Positions 1 to 12,085 are shown, counted from the first letter of the stretch. The stretch is 64,000 nt of DNA from Scleromatobacter humisilvae (GCF_023231945.1 NZ_JAJLJH010000002.1:682001-746000); one strand, 5' to 3'. A program made the numbers and translations. The notes: a model not told the origin generated them from the letters alone.

Positions 1-2
1 AG

Positions 3-487
3 AACGACACCCGGCGCGAGATCATCGTGCGCGCGCCGAGGGCCGGCATCGTCTCGGCGGTCGCGGCCGTCGCCGGGCAATCCGTCACGCCGGCCAACGT
101 GCTGGCCGCGATCACGCCGGCGGGCTCCGAGATGGAAGCCGAACTCTATGCGCCCTCGCGTTCGGCGGGATTCCTGCACGCGGGGATGCCGGTCTCGCTG
201 CGCTACCAGGCGTATTCGTACCAGAAGTTCGGGCAGTCTCACGGCGTCGTGCGCGAGGTCTCGCGCACCGCGCTGCGCCCGGCCGACCTGGAGATCGCCG
301 GCCTCGTCGCCGACACGGAACCGCTCTACCGCGTGCGGGTGCGACTCGATCGCCAGACGGTCATGGCCTACGGGGAGAATCAGCCGCTGCGCGCCGGCGA
401 CCTGCTCGACGGCAGCGTCGTCATCGACCGTCGCCGGCTCTGGGAGTGGGTGCTGGAACCGCTCTACACCGTCACCGGCCGCCTCTG

Positions 488-488
<1 letters not shown>
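3..488 (+). CDS. HlyD-type membrane-fusion protein, C-terminal part (5' end outside window)
   Basis: Partial gene: the reading frame is open from the left edge, so the true start lies upstream. The visible 161 residues match the C-terminal beta-barrel/lipoyl-proximal part of HlyD/EmrA-like periplasmic adaptors (IIVRAPRAGIVSA near the edge, then alternating beta strands). These proteins link an inner-membrane ABC exporter to an outer-membrane channel in type I secretion. The stop codon shares one base with the next start (TGATG), so the exporter is translationally coupled. The pairing with a C39-peptidase ABC transporter says the complex exports a small leader-cleaved protein. No substrate is visible inside the window. 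Confidence 0.85.
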
Positions 489-2647
<2,159 letters not shown>

Positions 2648-2719
2648 ACCGGCACGGCCGCCCGGCCGCGAGCTGGCGGCCAGCCCTTACCATGCACACC
2701 GATCGCCCAGGAATCCGCC

Positions 2720-2986
2720 ATGTGCCGCAACATCAAGACCCTGTTCAACTTCGAGCCTCCGGCCACCGAGATCGAGATCCGCGACGCCTCGCTGCAGTTC
2801 GTGCGCAAGCTCAGCGGCTTCAGCGTGCCCTCGAAGGCCAACGAGGAGGCGTTCGAGCGCGCGGTCGAGGCGGTCGCCGCGTCGGCGCGCACGCTGATCG
2901 CCTCGCTGGTCACGACCGCGCCGCCGCACAACCGCGAGGTCGAGGCGGCCAAGGCGCGCGCACGTTCCGCTGCCCGCTTCGGCTGA
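2720..2986 (+). CDS. DUF2277 family protein
   Basis: 88 residues, opening MCRNIKTLFNFEPPAT, the hallmark of the DUF2277 family, small soluble proteins widespread in bacteria. The family has no established function that I know of. The sequence is highly conserved at the N-terminus (C2, R3, N4, then an FEPPAT segment), helical, and ends in a basic AKARARSAARFG tail. It has no signal peptide and no GG leader, so it is not an obvious cargo of the exporter 72 bp upstream. It could share that transcript or be independent. Confidence 0.85.
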   Translation: MCRNIKTLFNFEPPATEIEIRDASLQFVRKLSGFSVPSKANEEAFERAVEAVAASARTLIASLVTTAPPHNREVEAAKARARSAARFG

Positions 2987-3186
2987 GCCGCCCGGCTCCT
3001 GCAGACTAGGGGCGTGCCGCCCGGCGCATACCCCCGCACCCTAGAATTCCGCACGTGCTCGCGCGCGGACGCTTGCGGTCAACACCGCGGCCGTGGCTGT
3101 CGAAGCCAAGCCCCTCAACGTCGCCCGACTCTGCGCGCGCTGCCGCGCGATCGCGCGACGTAACCCCTCGACGCTCTGGATCCGAC

Positions 3187-4287
3187 ATGAAAACGCTTCC
3201 TCTGGTTGTTGACGGAGGCATGGGCGCCACGCTGCCGCCTCGCGCCGTGCGCAGTGCCGCGCAGCGCTGCCGCGAGCTCGACGCCGTGCGCGGGATCGCG
3301 GCAATGCTGGTGGTCTTTTTCCACTACACGGTGCGCTACGGCGACCTGTTCGGCGACCTGGCCGCCCCGTTCCATGCGACCTATGGCTTCCTCGGCGTGC
3401 AGGTCTTCTTCGGCGTCAGCGGCTTCGTGATCCTGATGACGCTGGAGCGCTGCCGGACCCCGTTGGACTTCGTGCGCGCGCGGGCGCTTCGGCTATATCC
3501 GGCCTACTGGACAGCGCTGCTCATCACGTTCGTCGTCCTGCTGGTGTTCCCGCTGCCCGGCCGCACGCCCGGCTGGTGGCAGGGCGCCGTCAACCTCACG
3601 ATGCTGCAGGCATTCGTGAACGTGCCGCACATCGACGGAGCGTACTGGAGTCTCGAGGTCGAACTCGTCTTCTATGCCTGGATGCTGGCGATCTTCGCCA
3701 CGGGGTGGATGCGGAACGTGCGATGGTGGATCGTGCTCTGGCTCGCGCTGTCGATCGGCATCCTCGTGGCGGCCAGGCTGTTGCACCGCTCGGTGCCGAC
3801 GCTCGCCGACCGCTACCTGCTCGTCGAATACAGCGCCTACTTCAGCATCGGCGCGGCGGCCTACCTCGATTTCCGCGCCATGCGCATCGATCGCACCACG
3901 TGGGCGCTGTTTGCGCTGGCCCTGGCGGCGGCGTGGCTCAGCGCGGGTCTCCAGGGACTGCTCGTCGCCGCGGCGATGGTGCTGCTGTTCTCGCTGATCG
4001 TCTTGCGCAGGGCGGCGCTGCTGAACACGCCGCTGCTCGTGTTCCTGGGCACGGTCTCGTATCCGCTCTACCTGCTTCACCAGAACATCGGATACGTGAT
4101 CATCAACCGCCTGCGCGACCACGGCTTCGAGTACGGGTGGGCGGTCGCGATCGCCTTCGGCGTGTCGCTGGCGGCGGCGGCGGCACTCACCTTCGGCGTC
4201 GAACGTCCGGTGCAACGTCGCGTCCACCTCTGGCTCAAGCGCCGGTCGTCCGGCGGACCGCCCCTCGACGCCGCTCGCCCCACGTAG
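3187..4287 (+). CDS. Acyltransferase 3 family membrane protein (OafA/YrhL-like)
   Basis: 366 residues. The N-terminus carries the family motif RELDAVRGIAAMLVVFFHY with the putative catalytic His at residue 46, followed by about ten hydrophobic helices and a basic C-terminus. Members transfer acyl groups (often acetyl or succinyl) to extracytoplasmic sugars such as O-antigen, exopolysaccharide or glycans. ATG 3187 is chosen; an in-frame ATG at 3220 is possible and the frame is open upstream to 3055. The convergent glycosyltransferase ends 8 bp away, suggesting a loose association in glycan decoration, but the substrate cannot be read from the sequence. Confidence 0.85.
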   Translation: MKTLPLVVDGGMGATLPPRAVRSAAQRCRELDAVRGIAAMLVVFFHYTVRYGDLFGDLAAPFHATYGFLGVQVFFGVSGFVILMTLERCRTPLDFVRARALRLYPAYWTALLITFVVLLVFPLPGRTPGWWQGAVNLTMLQAFVNVPHIDGAYWSLEVELVFYAWMLAIFATGWMRNVRWWIVLWLALSIGILVAARLLHRSVPTLADRYLLVEYSAYFSIGAAAYLDFRAMRIDRTTWALFALALAAAWLSAGLQGLLVAAAMVLLFSLIVLRRAALLNTPLLVFLGTVSYPLYLLHQNIGYVIINRLRDHGFEYGWAVAIAFGVSLAAAAALTFGVERPVQRRVHLWLKRRSSGGPPLDAARPT

Positions 4288-4295
4288 GCGGCGCG

Positions 4296-5477
4296 TCAGG
4301 CCGCGCGCTGCAGCATGTCCTCGAGCAACGCGAACACCGCGCGCGCCGTCGTGTCGCGGTGATGCCCGGCGTAGCGCCGCGCGAACGCCAGCGCCTGCTG
4401 CTTGAAGCGCGGCTCGGACAGCAGGCGCTCCAGCAGGCCGGCGTACTCCGCGGTCGACGCCCGACCCGGCACCACGATGCCGGCGCCGTATTGCTGCAGC
4501 CGAAGGCCGGCCAGGTATTGCTCGTTGAAGTGCGGCAGCACGAGCACCGGCACGCCCGCGAGCAGGCAGTTGGGGATGGTGCCGGAGCCGTTGGTGATCG
4601 CGAGATCGGCAACCGGCAGCAGGGCCTCCATGTCGACCGCCCCCGCCACGAAGCGGATGCGCGGGAAGCGCGCCGGCCACGCCTCCGGCAGCCCGGGCAT
4701 CGCGCACACCACCTCGGCCTGGCCGGCCTGCAGGGCAGCCAGCAGGTTCTCGCAGCTGGGCACCTCCGGGCGCAGGTACGCGAAGATGCGCCGCGTGCCG
4801 CCGCCCTGCCATTCGACGCGCGTCTGGCGGCCGAGCGCGTACATCGGGCCCACGTAGCGACCCTGGCCGCGCGGCGCGAAGGGGTCGAGCTCCTCGAAGG
4901 TCGTCAGCACCTGCTCGCCGCAGGCATAGAGATCGCGCAGCGACGCGATCGGCGCGCTGCCGAGCGACTGCAACGCGGTGTTGACGTTGGCGACGAAGCG
5001 ATCCTCGGCGGCCTGCAGCGCGCCAGCCGGCGCGTCCGGGAAGAAGCCGGGACTCGGCACCACGGGCGCCGGCAGCATGAAGCCCGAGCCCAGGATCATC
5101 GTCGGCAGGCCCAGCGCGCGCGCGGCCAGCAGCGCGGTGGGCGCGTAGTCGTAGACGACGGCCGACACCGACGCGAGCCGCATCAGCGCATGCCAGCCCT
5201 GCAGCACGCCGAGCAGGCCGGCGGCGTCCTCGTAGCCCTCGCGCAGCAGCATGTCCGCGAAGTTGACGGGCGGCGCGTTGACCTGTCCCGAGCGCAGCAG
5301 CGGCCCCTGCAGCAGCGCGAAGCCCTCGCCCACGAGCTCGCGCGAGGCGCCGCGCAGGTCGCGCACCGCCCACACGACCTCGTGGCCCGCGTCGCGGCAG
5401 GCGCGCGCGAGCGGCAGGTCGCGCGCGATGTGGCCGAGGTTGCGGCCGAACTCCCAGGCGATCAGGACGCGTGCCAT
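4296..5477 (-). CDS. GT-B fold glycosyltransferase, UGT/MGT-like
   Basis: 393 residues with two Rossmann halves. The N-terminal half starts [20 protein letters not shown], typical of the acceptor domain. The C-terminal half has the nucleotide-sugar loop [20 protein letters not shown] followed by [11 protein letters not shown], the counterpart of the HGGxGT...P...DQ signature of UDP-glycosyltransferases. The usual first His of that loop appears to be Asn here. The likely role is transfer of a sugar from an NDP donor to a lipid, glycan or small molecule. It is transcribed toward the acyltransferase gene, and phaR follows 25 bp upstream of it on the same strand reading order (phaR first). Confidence 0.75.
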   Translation of the reverse strand: MARVLIAWEFGRNLGHIARDLPLARACRDAGHEVVWAVRDLRGASRELVGEGFALLQGPLLRSGQVNAPPVNFADMLLREGYEDAAGLLGVLQGWHALMRLASVSAVVYDYAPTALLAARALGLPTMILGSGFMLPAPVVPSPGFFPDAPAGALQAAEDRFVANVNTALQSLGSAPIASLRDLYACGEQVLTTFEELDPFAPRGQGRYVGPMYALGRQTRVEWQGGGTRRIFAYLRPEVPSCENLLAALQAGQAEVVCAMPGLPEAWPARFPRIRFVAGAVDMEALLPVADLAITNGSGTIPNCLLAGVPVLVLPHFNEQYLAGLRLQQYGAGIVVPGRASTAEYAGLLERLLSEPRFKQQALAFARRYAGHHRDTTARAVFALLEDMLQRAA

Positions 5478-5502
5478 GCGCGCTCCTGCGACAGGCGACG
5501 GC

Positions 5503-6084
5503 TCAACGCTTGGCCGGCGGGAAGCCCGGAATCGGGAAGATCGCCTCGCCCGGCTTGGTCATCTGTTCCTGCATCTGCTCGAACAGCTTCTTGGACTGCT
5601 CGAGATAGCTGCCCATCAGGTTCTGCATCATCGGCGCCTGGCCGCTGATGAACTTGGTCCAGCCCTCGGGCGTCAGCGCGGAGGCGTCGTACAGGCCCTT
5701 GCCCGGCTCGGCGAAGCGCGACTGCATCTCGGCCAGCGCCTGCAGGTTCTTCTCGAGGTAGGAGCCCATCACGCCCTGCATCGCGTGGCCGTAGAAGCGG
5801 ATGATCTGCGCCAGCATCTGCGTGTTGAACATCGGCACGCCGCCGGTCTCTTCCTCGAGGATGATCTGCAGCAGGATCGCGCGCGTCAGGTCGTCGCCGG
5901 ACTTGGCGTCGCGCACCTCGAACGGCGCGCCCTCGAGCACCATCTTCTTGACGTCGGCCAGCGTGATGTACGAACTCGTGAGCGTGTCGTAGAGCCGGCG
6001 GTTGGGGTACTTCTTGAGGATGCGGATGCCCGCGGGCGCCGCCGGATCGGCACTGGCCTTGGTGGTGCGACGCGTCGTGACCAT
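5503..6084 (-). CDS. phaR: Polyhydroxyalkanoate synthesis repressor PhaR
   Basis: 193 residues. The N-terminal DNA-binding accumulation domain is recognisable from [14 protein letters not shown] and the [10 protein letters not shown] segment. A second PHB-accumulation-regulator domain follows ([17 protein letters not shown]), then a helical tail with [20 protein letters not shown]. PhaR senses PHA granules and represses phasin (phaP) and itself. The frame is open to 6201, but ATG 6084 is chosen because a GGGGACAATCTC ribosome site sits before it and the family begins close to the [10 protein letters not shown] block. No phaC or phaP is seen in the window. The 195-bp space to fumC is a divergent promoter region with a GAAAC-CCC-GTTTC inverted repeat near 6160. 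Confidence 0.92.
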   Translation of the reverse strand: MVTTRRTTKASADPAAPAGIRILKKYPNRRLYDTLTSSYITLADVKKMVLEGAPFEVRDAKSGDDLTRAILLQIILEEETGGVPMFNTQMLAQIIRFYGHAMQGVMGSYLEKNLQALAEMQSRFAEPGKGLYDASALTPEGWTKFISGQAPMMQNLMGSYLEQSKKLFEQMQEQMTKPGEAIFPIPGFPPAKR

Positions 6085-6279
6085 GAGATTGTCCCCGTGA
6101 GAGATGTAGACGATTTGCGTTTCGATTCTAGAGGCGCCGCGCTGCACCGCAGCAAGGGAAACCCCGTTTCGTTGCGACGGTGCCGAAGCAGGCGGTTGCA
6201 CCGGCCGTCCATCAGGGTCTTCACGAGGCTTGTACGCTCGCGGTCGTCACTCCTTCCTTTTTTCCGACGAGACCGCTTC

Positions 6280-7674
6280 ATGAGCACCGAACAACGCATC
6301 GAGCACGACGCCTGGGGCGACATCCCCGTCCCCGGCGACCACCTGTGGGGCGCGCAGACCCAGCGCTCCATCGAGCACTTCGCGATCTCCACCGAACGCA
6401 TGCCGCCCGAGTTGCTGCACGCGCTGGCGCTGGTCAAGAGCGCGGCCGCGCGCGTCAACGAACGCACCGGCAAGCTGGCCAGGGAGAAGGCCGACGCGAT
6501 CGCGCAGGCCGCGGCCGAGGTGATCGAGGAACGCTGGGAGGACGAGTTCCCCCTGGCCGTCTGGCAGACCGGCTCGGGCACGCAGAGCAACATGAACATG
6601 AACGAGGTGCTGGCCAACCGCGCGTCGCAGATCCTCGGCGGCCCGCTCGGGCTCAAGCGCGTCGTGCATCCGAACGACGAGGTCAACATGGGCCAGTCGT
6701 CGAACGACGTGTTCCCGACGGCGATGCACGTCGCGGCTGTGCAGGGCATCGCGCAGCACGTGATCCCGTCGCTGCAGGGCCTGCGCGCGACGCTCGACGC
6801 GAAGGCGAAGGCGTTCGACGACATCGTCAAGATCGGCCGCACCCACCTGCAGGACGCGACGCCGCTGACGCTGGGCCAGGAGATCTCCGGCTGGGTCGCG
6901 CAGCTCGATCACGCCGAGCGCGGACTGCACGCGGCGCTGCCCGAGCTTCGCGAGCTCGCCCTCGGCGGTACCGCGGTGGGCACCGGCCTGAACACGCCGG
7001 CGACGTTCGGCGCGGACGTCGCCGCCGAACTCGATCGCATGACGGGCCTGGGCTTCGTCACCGCGCCGAACAAGTTCGCCGCGCTCGCCGCGCACGATGC
7101 CATCGTGCGCGCGCACGGCGCGCTGAAGGCGCTGGCCGTGGCGCTGACCAAGATCGCCAACGACGTGCGCTGGCTCGCGAGCGGCCCGCGCAGCGGTCTC
7201 GGCGAGCTGCAGATCCCGGAGAACGAGCCGGGCAGCTCCATCATGCCGGGCAAGGTCAACCCGACGCAGTGCGAGGCGATGACGATGCTTTGCTGCCAGG
7301 TGATCGGCAACGACGTCGCGGTGAGCATGGCCGGCGCCAGCGGCAACTTCGAGCTGAACGTCTACAAGCCGGTGATGATCCACAACCTGCTGCAGAGCGT
7401 GCGGCTGCTGGACGACGGCATGCGCGGCTTCGACAAGCACTGCGCGCAAGGCATCGAGCCGCGCCGCGACCGCATCGCCGAACTGCTGCAGAACTCGCTG
7501 ATGCTGGTGACCGCGCTCAACCCGCACATCGGCTATGACGCCGCGGCGCAGATCGCGCGTACAGCGCACGCGAAGGGCCTCAAGCTGCGCGACGCGGCGA
7601 TCGCGTCGGGCAAGCTGACCGGCGAGCAGTTCGACGCGTGGGTGCGGGCCGAGGACATGGTGCGTCCGGGCTGA
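6280..7674 (+). CDS. fumC: Class II fumarate hydratase
   Basis: 464 residues, the normal length for the family. It converts fumarate to L-malate in the TCA cycle without an iron-sulfur cluster. The superfamily signature [16 protein letters not shown] is intact, along with [13 protein letters not shown] and the [10 protein letters not shown] block that contains the catalytic His. ATG 6280 begins [15 protein letters not shown], matching family starts; the longer open frame upstream lies in the phaR promoter region. It appears monocistronic, followed by a perfect hairpin at 7691-7711. Confidence 0.96.
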   Translation: MSTEQRIEHDAWGDIPVPGDHLWGAQTQRSIEHFAISTERMPPELLHALALVKSAAARVNERTGKLAREKADAIAQAAAEVIEERWEDEFPLAVWQTGSGTQSNMNMNEVLANRASQILGGPLGLKRVVHPNDEVNMGQSSNDVFPTAMHVAAVQGIAQHVIPSLQGLRATLDAKAKAFDDIVKIGRTHLQDATPLTLGQEISGWVAQLDHAERGLHAALPELRELALGGTAVGTGLNTPATFGADVAAELDRMTGLGFVTAPNKFAALAAHDAIVRAHGALKALAVALTKIANDVRWLASGPRSGLGELQIPENEPGSSIMPGKVNPTQCEAMTMLCCQVIGNDVAVSMAGASGNFELNVYKPVMIHNLLQSVRLLDDGMRGFDKHCAQGIEPRRDRIAELLQNSLMLVTALNPHIGYDAAAQIARTAHAKGLKLRDAAIASGKLTGEQFDAWVRAEDMVRPG

Positions 7675-7690
7675 TCGGCAATCGTGACGG

Positions 7691-7711
7691 CAGGGTCGCG
7701 CCGCGACCCTG
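7691..7711 (+). terminator. Perfect hairpin after fumC
   Basis: CAGGGTCGCG and CGCGACCCTG form a perfect inverted repeat separated by one base (effective 8-bp stem, 5-nt loop), 16 bp after the fumC stop. There is no T-run behind it, so it may be an mRNA 3'-end stabiliser rather than an efficient intrinsic terminator. Confidence 0.45.
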
Positions 7712-7820
7712 AGCGTCCACTCGCGCGCGAGCGCGCGGCCTTGCTGGCGGCTGGGGGATCGCCCTGCCCTCGCACGCCGATTGCCCAACGGTGTCGCCCA
7801 AGCTCGACCGGAGACACCGC

Positions 7821-8564
7821 ATGGACGAACAGCGACTGAGCCGCCGCCGGCTCCTGACCGCGGGCGCCGTCATCGGCGCCGTGCCCGTCGTCACGGCCGC
7901 CGCCGCGACGCTCGGAGGCAGCGATGTCCCGTTCAATGAGGGCCAGGCCAACGCGCCGCTGGCCGTCGACGCCGGCTCCAGCTGGACGTGGTTCACCGAC
8001 GCCGAGGCCGCCTTCATCATGGCCGCCGTCGCCCGGCTGATCCCAGCCGACGACCTCGGCCCGGGCGCGGTGGAGGCCGGCGTGCCCACCTTCATCGACC
8101 GCCAGCTCGCCGGCCCCTACGGCCGTGGCGAGCGCTGGTACATGCAGGGACCGTGGAGCCCGGGCCTGCCCACGCAGGGCTACCAGACGCGGCTCACGCC
8201 CGCCGGCCTGTATCGCGCGGCGATCAAGGCGATCGACGCCGCGGTGGTGCGCGAGTCGCGCGGCGGCAGCTTCGCCAAGCTCGCCGTGGCCGACCAGGAT
8301 GCCTTCCTGCAGCGCCTCGAGAAGGGCGACGTCGCCCTCGACGGCCTCGACGCCAAGGCCTTCTTCGCGCAGTTGCTGCAGAACACGATGGAGGGCTTCT
8401 GGAGCGACCCGATCTACGGCGGCAACAAGGACATGGCCGGCTGGAAGCTGATCGGCTTTCCCGGCGCGCGCTACGACAACACCGAGTTCGTCGCGAAGCA
8501 CGGCGACAAGTACCCGTTGCCGCCGGTGGGCATCAACGGCCGCGTCGAGTGGATCAGGAGCTGA
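7821..8564 (+). CDS. Tat-exported small (gamma) subunit of a GMC dehydrogenase, gluconate 2-dehydrogenase subunit 3 family
   Basis: 247 residues. The N-terminus LSRRRLLTAGAVIGAVPVV is a twin-arginine signal peptide. The body fits the gluconate 2-dehydrogenase subunit 3 family, which escorts the FAD subunit through the Tat pathway. ATG 7821 is chosen: it places the RR motif near residue 8 and has GGAGACACCGC in front of it; the frame opens at 7791. It is the first gene of a three-gene operon; the flavoprotein starts 1 bp after its stop. The order small-large-cytochrome is the one known for FAD-glucose and gluconate dehydrogenases of Burkholderia and related bacteria. Confidence 0.88.
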   Translation: MDEQRLSRRRLLTAGAVIGAVPVVTAAAATLGGSDVPFNEGQANAPLAVDAGSSWTWFTDAEAAFIMAAVARLIPADDLGPGAVEAGVPTFIDRQLAGPYGRGERWYMQGPWSPGLPTQGYQTRLTPAGLYRAAIKAIDAAVVRESRGGSFAKLAVADQDAFLQRLEKGDVALDGLDAKAFFAQLLQNTMEGFWSDPIYGGNKDMAGWKLIGFPGARYDNTEFVAKHGDKYPLPPVGINGRVEWIRS

Positions 8565-8565
8565 G

Positions 8566-10326
8566 ATGGCGAAGAAACTTCCCTCGGTCGACGCGTTGAT
8601 GATCGGCTTCGGCTGGACCGGCGCGATCATGGCGCAGGAGCTCACCGACGCCGGCCTCAACGTGCTGGCGCTCGAACGCGGCGCCTGGGCCGACACCTCG
8701 CGCGAGTTCGCGACGACCTTCGCGCAGGACGAGCTGCGCTACTTCTGGCGCCACGACCTGTTCCAGACGACCGCGCACGACACCCAGACGATCCGCAACG
8801 ACGCGAGCCAGGTCGCGTTGCCGATGCGCAAGCTCGGCTCGTACCTGCCCGGCACCAACGTCGGCGGCGCGGGCGTGCACTGGAACGGCCAGACCTGGCG
8901 CTTCCTGCCGTCGGACTTCCTCGCGCGCAGCCACAACCTGCAGCGCTACGGCGCCGACGCCCTGCCCGACACGATGACGATCCAGGACTGGAGCATCACC
9001 TACGACGACCTCGAGCCGCACTACGACCGCTTCGAGCGCCTGTGCGGCATCAGCGGCAAGGCCGGCAACCTGAAGGGCCAGATCCAGCCGGGCGGCAATC
9101 CGTTCGAGGGCCCGCGCGCGAACGAGTATCCGAACCCGCCGATGGCGATGAGCTATCCGCCCACGCTGTTCGCCGAGGCCGCGGCCGGGCTCGGCTTCCA
9201 TCCGTTCCCGCAGCCGTCGGCCAACATGTCGCAGGCCTACACCAACCCGCTGGGCGTGCGGCTGGAGGCCTGCACGTACTGCGGCTTCTGCGAGAAGTTC
9301 GCCTGCGGCAACTACTCGAAGGCCAGCGCGCAGACGACGATCCTGCCGGTGCTGATGAAGAAGCACAACTTCAAGCTGCGCACCGAGTGCGAGGTCACGA
9401 AGATCAACCTCGACTCCAGCGGCAAGCGCGCGGTCAGCGTCACCTACGTCGACGCGCAGGGCGAGGAATACGAGCAGCCGGCCGACCTGATCGTGCTGTG
9501 CTCGTACATCCTCAACAACGTGCGCCTGATGCTGCTCTCGGGCATCGGCGCGCCCTACGATCCGCAGACCGGCCAGGGCGTCATCGGCAGGAACTACGCG
9601 TACCAGATCACGTCGTCGGTGAACCTGTTCTTCGACGACAAGATCCTCAACCCGTTCATCGGCGCCGGCGCGCACGGCATGCTCGTGGACGAGTGGAACG
9701 GCGACAACTTCGACCACACGGGCCTGGGCTTCATCGGCGGCGGCTTCGTCGGCGTGGTGCAGACGGGTGCGCGCCCGATCGAGACGCATCCGGTGCCCGA
9801 TGGCACGCCCGCCTGGGGCGGCGCGTTCAAGAAGGCCGTCGCGGCCAACTACCTGAAGTCGATGAGCATCGCCACGCACGGCGCGGTGATGAGCCATCGC
9901 GGCAACTACCTCGACCTCGACCCGACCTACCGCGACGTCTACGGCCGCCCGCTGCTGCGCATGACCTTCGACTACACCGACAACGAGCACCGCATGTCGG
10001 ACTACCTCACCGACCGCGCGACCGACATCGCCAAGGCCATGAAGGCGCGCGAGATCAAGGTCAACAAGCGCAAGGGCAGCTGGGACGTCGTGCCGTACCA
10101 GACCACGCACAACACCGGCGGCGCGATCATGGGCAGCGATCCCACGACCAGCGCGGTCAACCGCTACCTGCAGTCATGGGACGTGTCCAACCTGTTCGTG
10201 ATGGGCGCCAGCGCGTTCCCGCAGAACCCGGGCTACAACCCGACCGGCACCGTCGCCGCGCTCGCGTACCACTCGGCCGCCGCGATCACCCAGCGCTACC
10301 TCAAGGCGCCGGGCGCGCTGGCCTGA
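8566..10326 (+). CDS. GMC-family FAD-dependent dehydrogenase, large (alpha) subunit
   Basis: 586 residues. The FAD-binding motif GFGWTGAIMAQEL sits near the N-terminus, and GMC C-terminal residues occur in TTHNTGGAIMG and NPGYNPTGTVAALAYHSAA. A Cys-rich segment, CTYCGFCEKFACG, has Cys 236, 239, 242 and 247; related FAD-glucose and fructose dehydrogenases carry an iron-sulfur cluster in this part of the protein, so electron relay to the cytochrome is plausible. There is no signal peptide, consistent with hitch-hiking on the Tat-bearing small subunit. The substrate (gluconate, glucose, fructose, another polyol or alcohol) cannot be decided from sequence alone. Confidence 0.9.
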   Translation: MAKKLPSVDALMIGFGWTGAIMAQELTDAGLNVLALERGAWADTSREFATTFAQDELRYFWRHDLFQTTAHDTQTIRNDASQVALPMRKLGSYLPGTNVGGAGVHWNGQTWRFLPSDFLARSHNLQRYGADALPDTMTIQDWSITYDDLEPHYDRFERLCGISGKAGNLKGQIQPGGNPFEGPRANEYPNPPMAMSYPPTLFAEAAAGLGFHPFPQPSANMSQAYTNPLGVRLEACTYCGFCEKFACGNYSKASAQTTILPVLMKKHNFKLRTECEVTKINLDSSGKRAVSVTYVDAQGEEYEQPADLIVLCSYILNNVRLMLLSGIGAPYDPQTGQGVIGRNYAYQITSSVNLFFDDKILNPFIGAGAHGMLVDEWNGDNFDHTGLGFIGGGFVGVVQTGARPIETHPVPDGTPAWGGAFKKAVAANYLKSMSIATHGAVMSHRGNYLDLDPTYRDVYGRPLLRMTFDYTDNEHRMSDYLTDRATDIAKAMKAREIKVNKRKGSWDVVPYQTTHNTGGAIMGSDPTTSAVNRYLQSWDVSNLFVMGASAFPQNPGYNPTGTVAALAYHSAAAITQRYLKAPGALA

Positions 10327-10338
10327 GGAGGACTGCCC

Positions 10339-11898
10339 ATGCGAACCCATCCCGTGATCGCGCTGGCCGTCGCCGCCGCGGCCATCACTACCGTCGCCGT
10401 GTTCGGGCAGTCGGTGCCCGTTTCGCCGACCGCGAGGAAGCCGCACCACGCGGATGCCTCGCTCGATGCGCATGCCGCGAAGCCGGCGGCGTCGACGGCG
10501 GTGCCGGCCTGGCTCGTCGCGTCCGCGCCGGCGGCGGCCTCGGCGCCGGCGTCCGCGGCATCGAGCGCGGACATCCAGCGCCCCGCCGCGACCGCGTCGT
10601 CCCTCGAGCGCGGACGCTACCTCGCCGCGGCTGGCGACTGCCAGGGCTGCCACACGACGACCGGCGGCGCGCCGTACGCGGGCGGGCGTCCGCTGGAGAC
10701 GCCGTTCGGCACGGTGCTGTCGGCCAACCTCACGCCCGACGCGAGCGGCCTCAAGGGCTGGAGCGCCGACCAGTTCCATCGCGCGATGACGGAAGGACTC
10801 TCGGCTAACGGCGACCACCTGTACCCGGCGTTCCCGTACAACTATTTCGCGAAGATGCCGCGCGCCGACACGGACGCGCTGTTCGCGTACCTGCAGTCGC
10901 TGCCGCCGGTGGCCAACAAGCTCGAGCGCAACCAGTTGCCGTTCCCGTTCAACATCCGCGCGCTGGTCTCGGTGTGGAACCTGCTCTACCTGGACAGTAC
11001 CACCTTCGCGCCCGACCCCGCGCACGACGAGCGCTGGAACCGCGGCGCCTACCTCGTCGAGGGCCCGGGCCACTGCGCCGCGTGCCACACGCCCAAGACC
11101 ATCCTCGGCGGGCCGCAGAAGGGCCACGACTTCCAGGGCGGCGCGTTCGGCACCTGGTTCGCGCCCGACCTGACGCCCAACGGCCGCACGGGCCTCGGCG
11201 GCTGGACGCGCGACGAGACCGTCGCCTTCCTCAAGACCGGGCGCAACCCGCACGCGTCGGCGTCCGGCGAGATGGGCCTGGTGGTGCAGGACTCCACCTC
11301 GATGCTGGCCGACGACGACCTGCAGGCCATCGCGGCCTACCTCGCCGACCGCGTGGCGTCGCCGTCGATCTCGATGACGCCGCCCGACACCGCGCAGATG
11401 AAGACGGGCGAGGCGATCTTCGTCGACGAGTGCTCCGCCTGCCACCTGATGCACGCCCAGGGCCAGACGCTCGCGTTCCCGCCGCTCGCGCGCTCGGCCA
11501 ACGTGCAGCAGGCCGACCCGACGACCGCGCTGCACATCATCCTCGCGGGCGCGCAGGCGTCGCCCACGCGCGCAGCGCCGACGCCGTTCACGATGCCCGC
11601 GTTCGCCTGGAAACTCGACGACAAGCAGGTGGCGGCCGTCGCGACCTACATCCGCAACGAGTGGGGCAACGCGGGGCCGGCGGTGAGTGCCGACCAGGTC
11701 GCGAAGCTTCGCGGCAGGCTCGCCTTCGATGCCCACGCCAACGGCCACGCGGCGGCGACGCCGCTGACCAGGCCGGGCCCGAACACGCTGGGGCTGCCCG
11801 ACACCGACAGCCGCGACAACGGCACCGCGCAGGCAGGACGCGCCGCGCCGGCGGCCAGCGCGGCGGCGAGCGCGGGGCAGGCGGCCTCGGGTACATGA
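10339..11898 (+). CDS. Tri-haem cytochrome c subunit of the GMC dehydrogenase
   Basis: 519 residues with an N-terminal signal sequence or anchor (residues 5-24), an Ala/Pro-rich linker to about residue 90, and three c-type haem sites: CQGCH (101-105), CAACH (246-250) and CSACH (365-369). It accepts electrons from the FAD subunit in the periplasm and passes them to the quinone pool or terminal oxidases. The start has an excellent GGAGGA ribosome site 12 bp after the flavoprotein stop. The C-terminal 60 residues are a low-complexity Ala/Gly-rich tail. It ends the operon. Confidence 0.92.
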   Translation: MRTHPVIALAVAAAAITTVAVFGQSVPVSPTARKPHHADASLDAHAAKPAASTAVPAWLVASAPAAASAPASAASSADIQRPAATASSLERGRYLAAAGDCQGCHTTTGGAPYAGGRPLETPFGTVLSANLTPDASGLKGWSADQFHRAMTEGLSANGDHLYPAFPYNYFAKMPRADTDALFAYLQSLPPVANKLERNQLPFPFNIRALVSVWNLLYLDSTTFAPDPAHDERWNRGAYLVEGPGHCAACHTPKTILGGPQKGHDFQGGAFGTWFAPDLTPNGRTGLGGWTRDETVAFLKTGRNPHASASGEMGLVVQDSTSMLADDDLQAIAAYLADRVASPSISMTPPDTAQMKTGEAIFVDECSACHLMHAQGQTLAFPPLARSANVQQADPTTALHIILAGAQASPTRAAPTPFTMPAFAWKLDDKQVAAVATYIRNEWGNAGPAVSADQVAKLRGRLAFDAHANGHAAATPLTRPGPNTLGLPDTDSRDNGTAQAGRAAPAASAAASAGQAASGT

Positions 11899-11921
11899 GC
11901 CTCGGCCGCGGCCAAAGAAAA

Positions 11922-11951
11922 AGCCCCGAACAACTTCCGTCGTTCGGGGCT
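11922..11951. terminator. Bidirectional intrinsic terminator between the cytochrome c gene and tRNA-Val
   Basis: AGCCCCGAAC (11922-11931) pairs perfectly with GTTCGGGGCT (11942-11951), giving a 10-bp stem with a 10-nt loop. On the minus strand it is followed by TTTTTCTTT, a strong terminator for the tRNA transcript. On the plus strand it is followed by GACTTTTG and can end the dehydrogenase operon. Confidence 0.85.
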
Positions 11952-12085
11952 GACTTTTGAATGAAGCGGCCTCTTCGCAGGCAGCCGCCAAATTCTTACC
12001 TGGCCTCTTGTACCGGTACACCCTCTTGCGTGGTTTCCCGTGGGGCCTTGCCTACATCTGCCATCAGGCAAATGCGACATGGATT
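11952..12085 (-). other. tRNA-Val 3' trailer region, no gene recognised
   Basis: About 134 nt lie between the tRNA 3' end and the terminator on the minus strand. They contain a perfect 12-bp palindrome TGTACCGGTACA (12009-12020) and a GCGGC...GCCGC inverted repeat. No convincing ORF is present. The stretch could simply be trailer, or could yield a small RNA after tRNA processing. Confidence 0.4.

Noticed and set aside
2720-2986. DUF2277 protein as cargo of the C39 exporter
   Set aside because: No double-glycine leader; the N-terminus is the conserved core of a soluble family.
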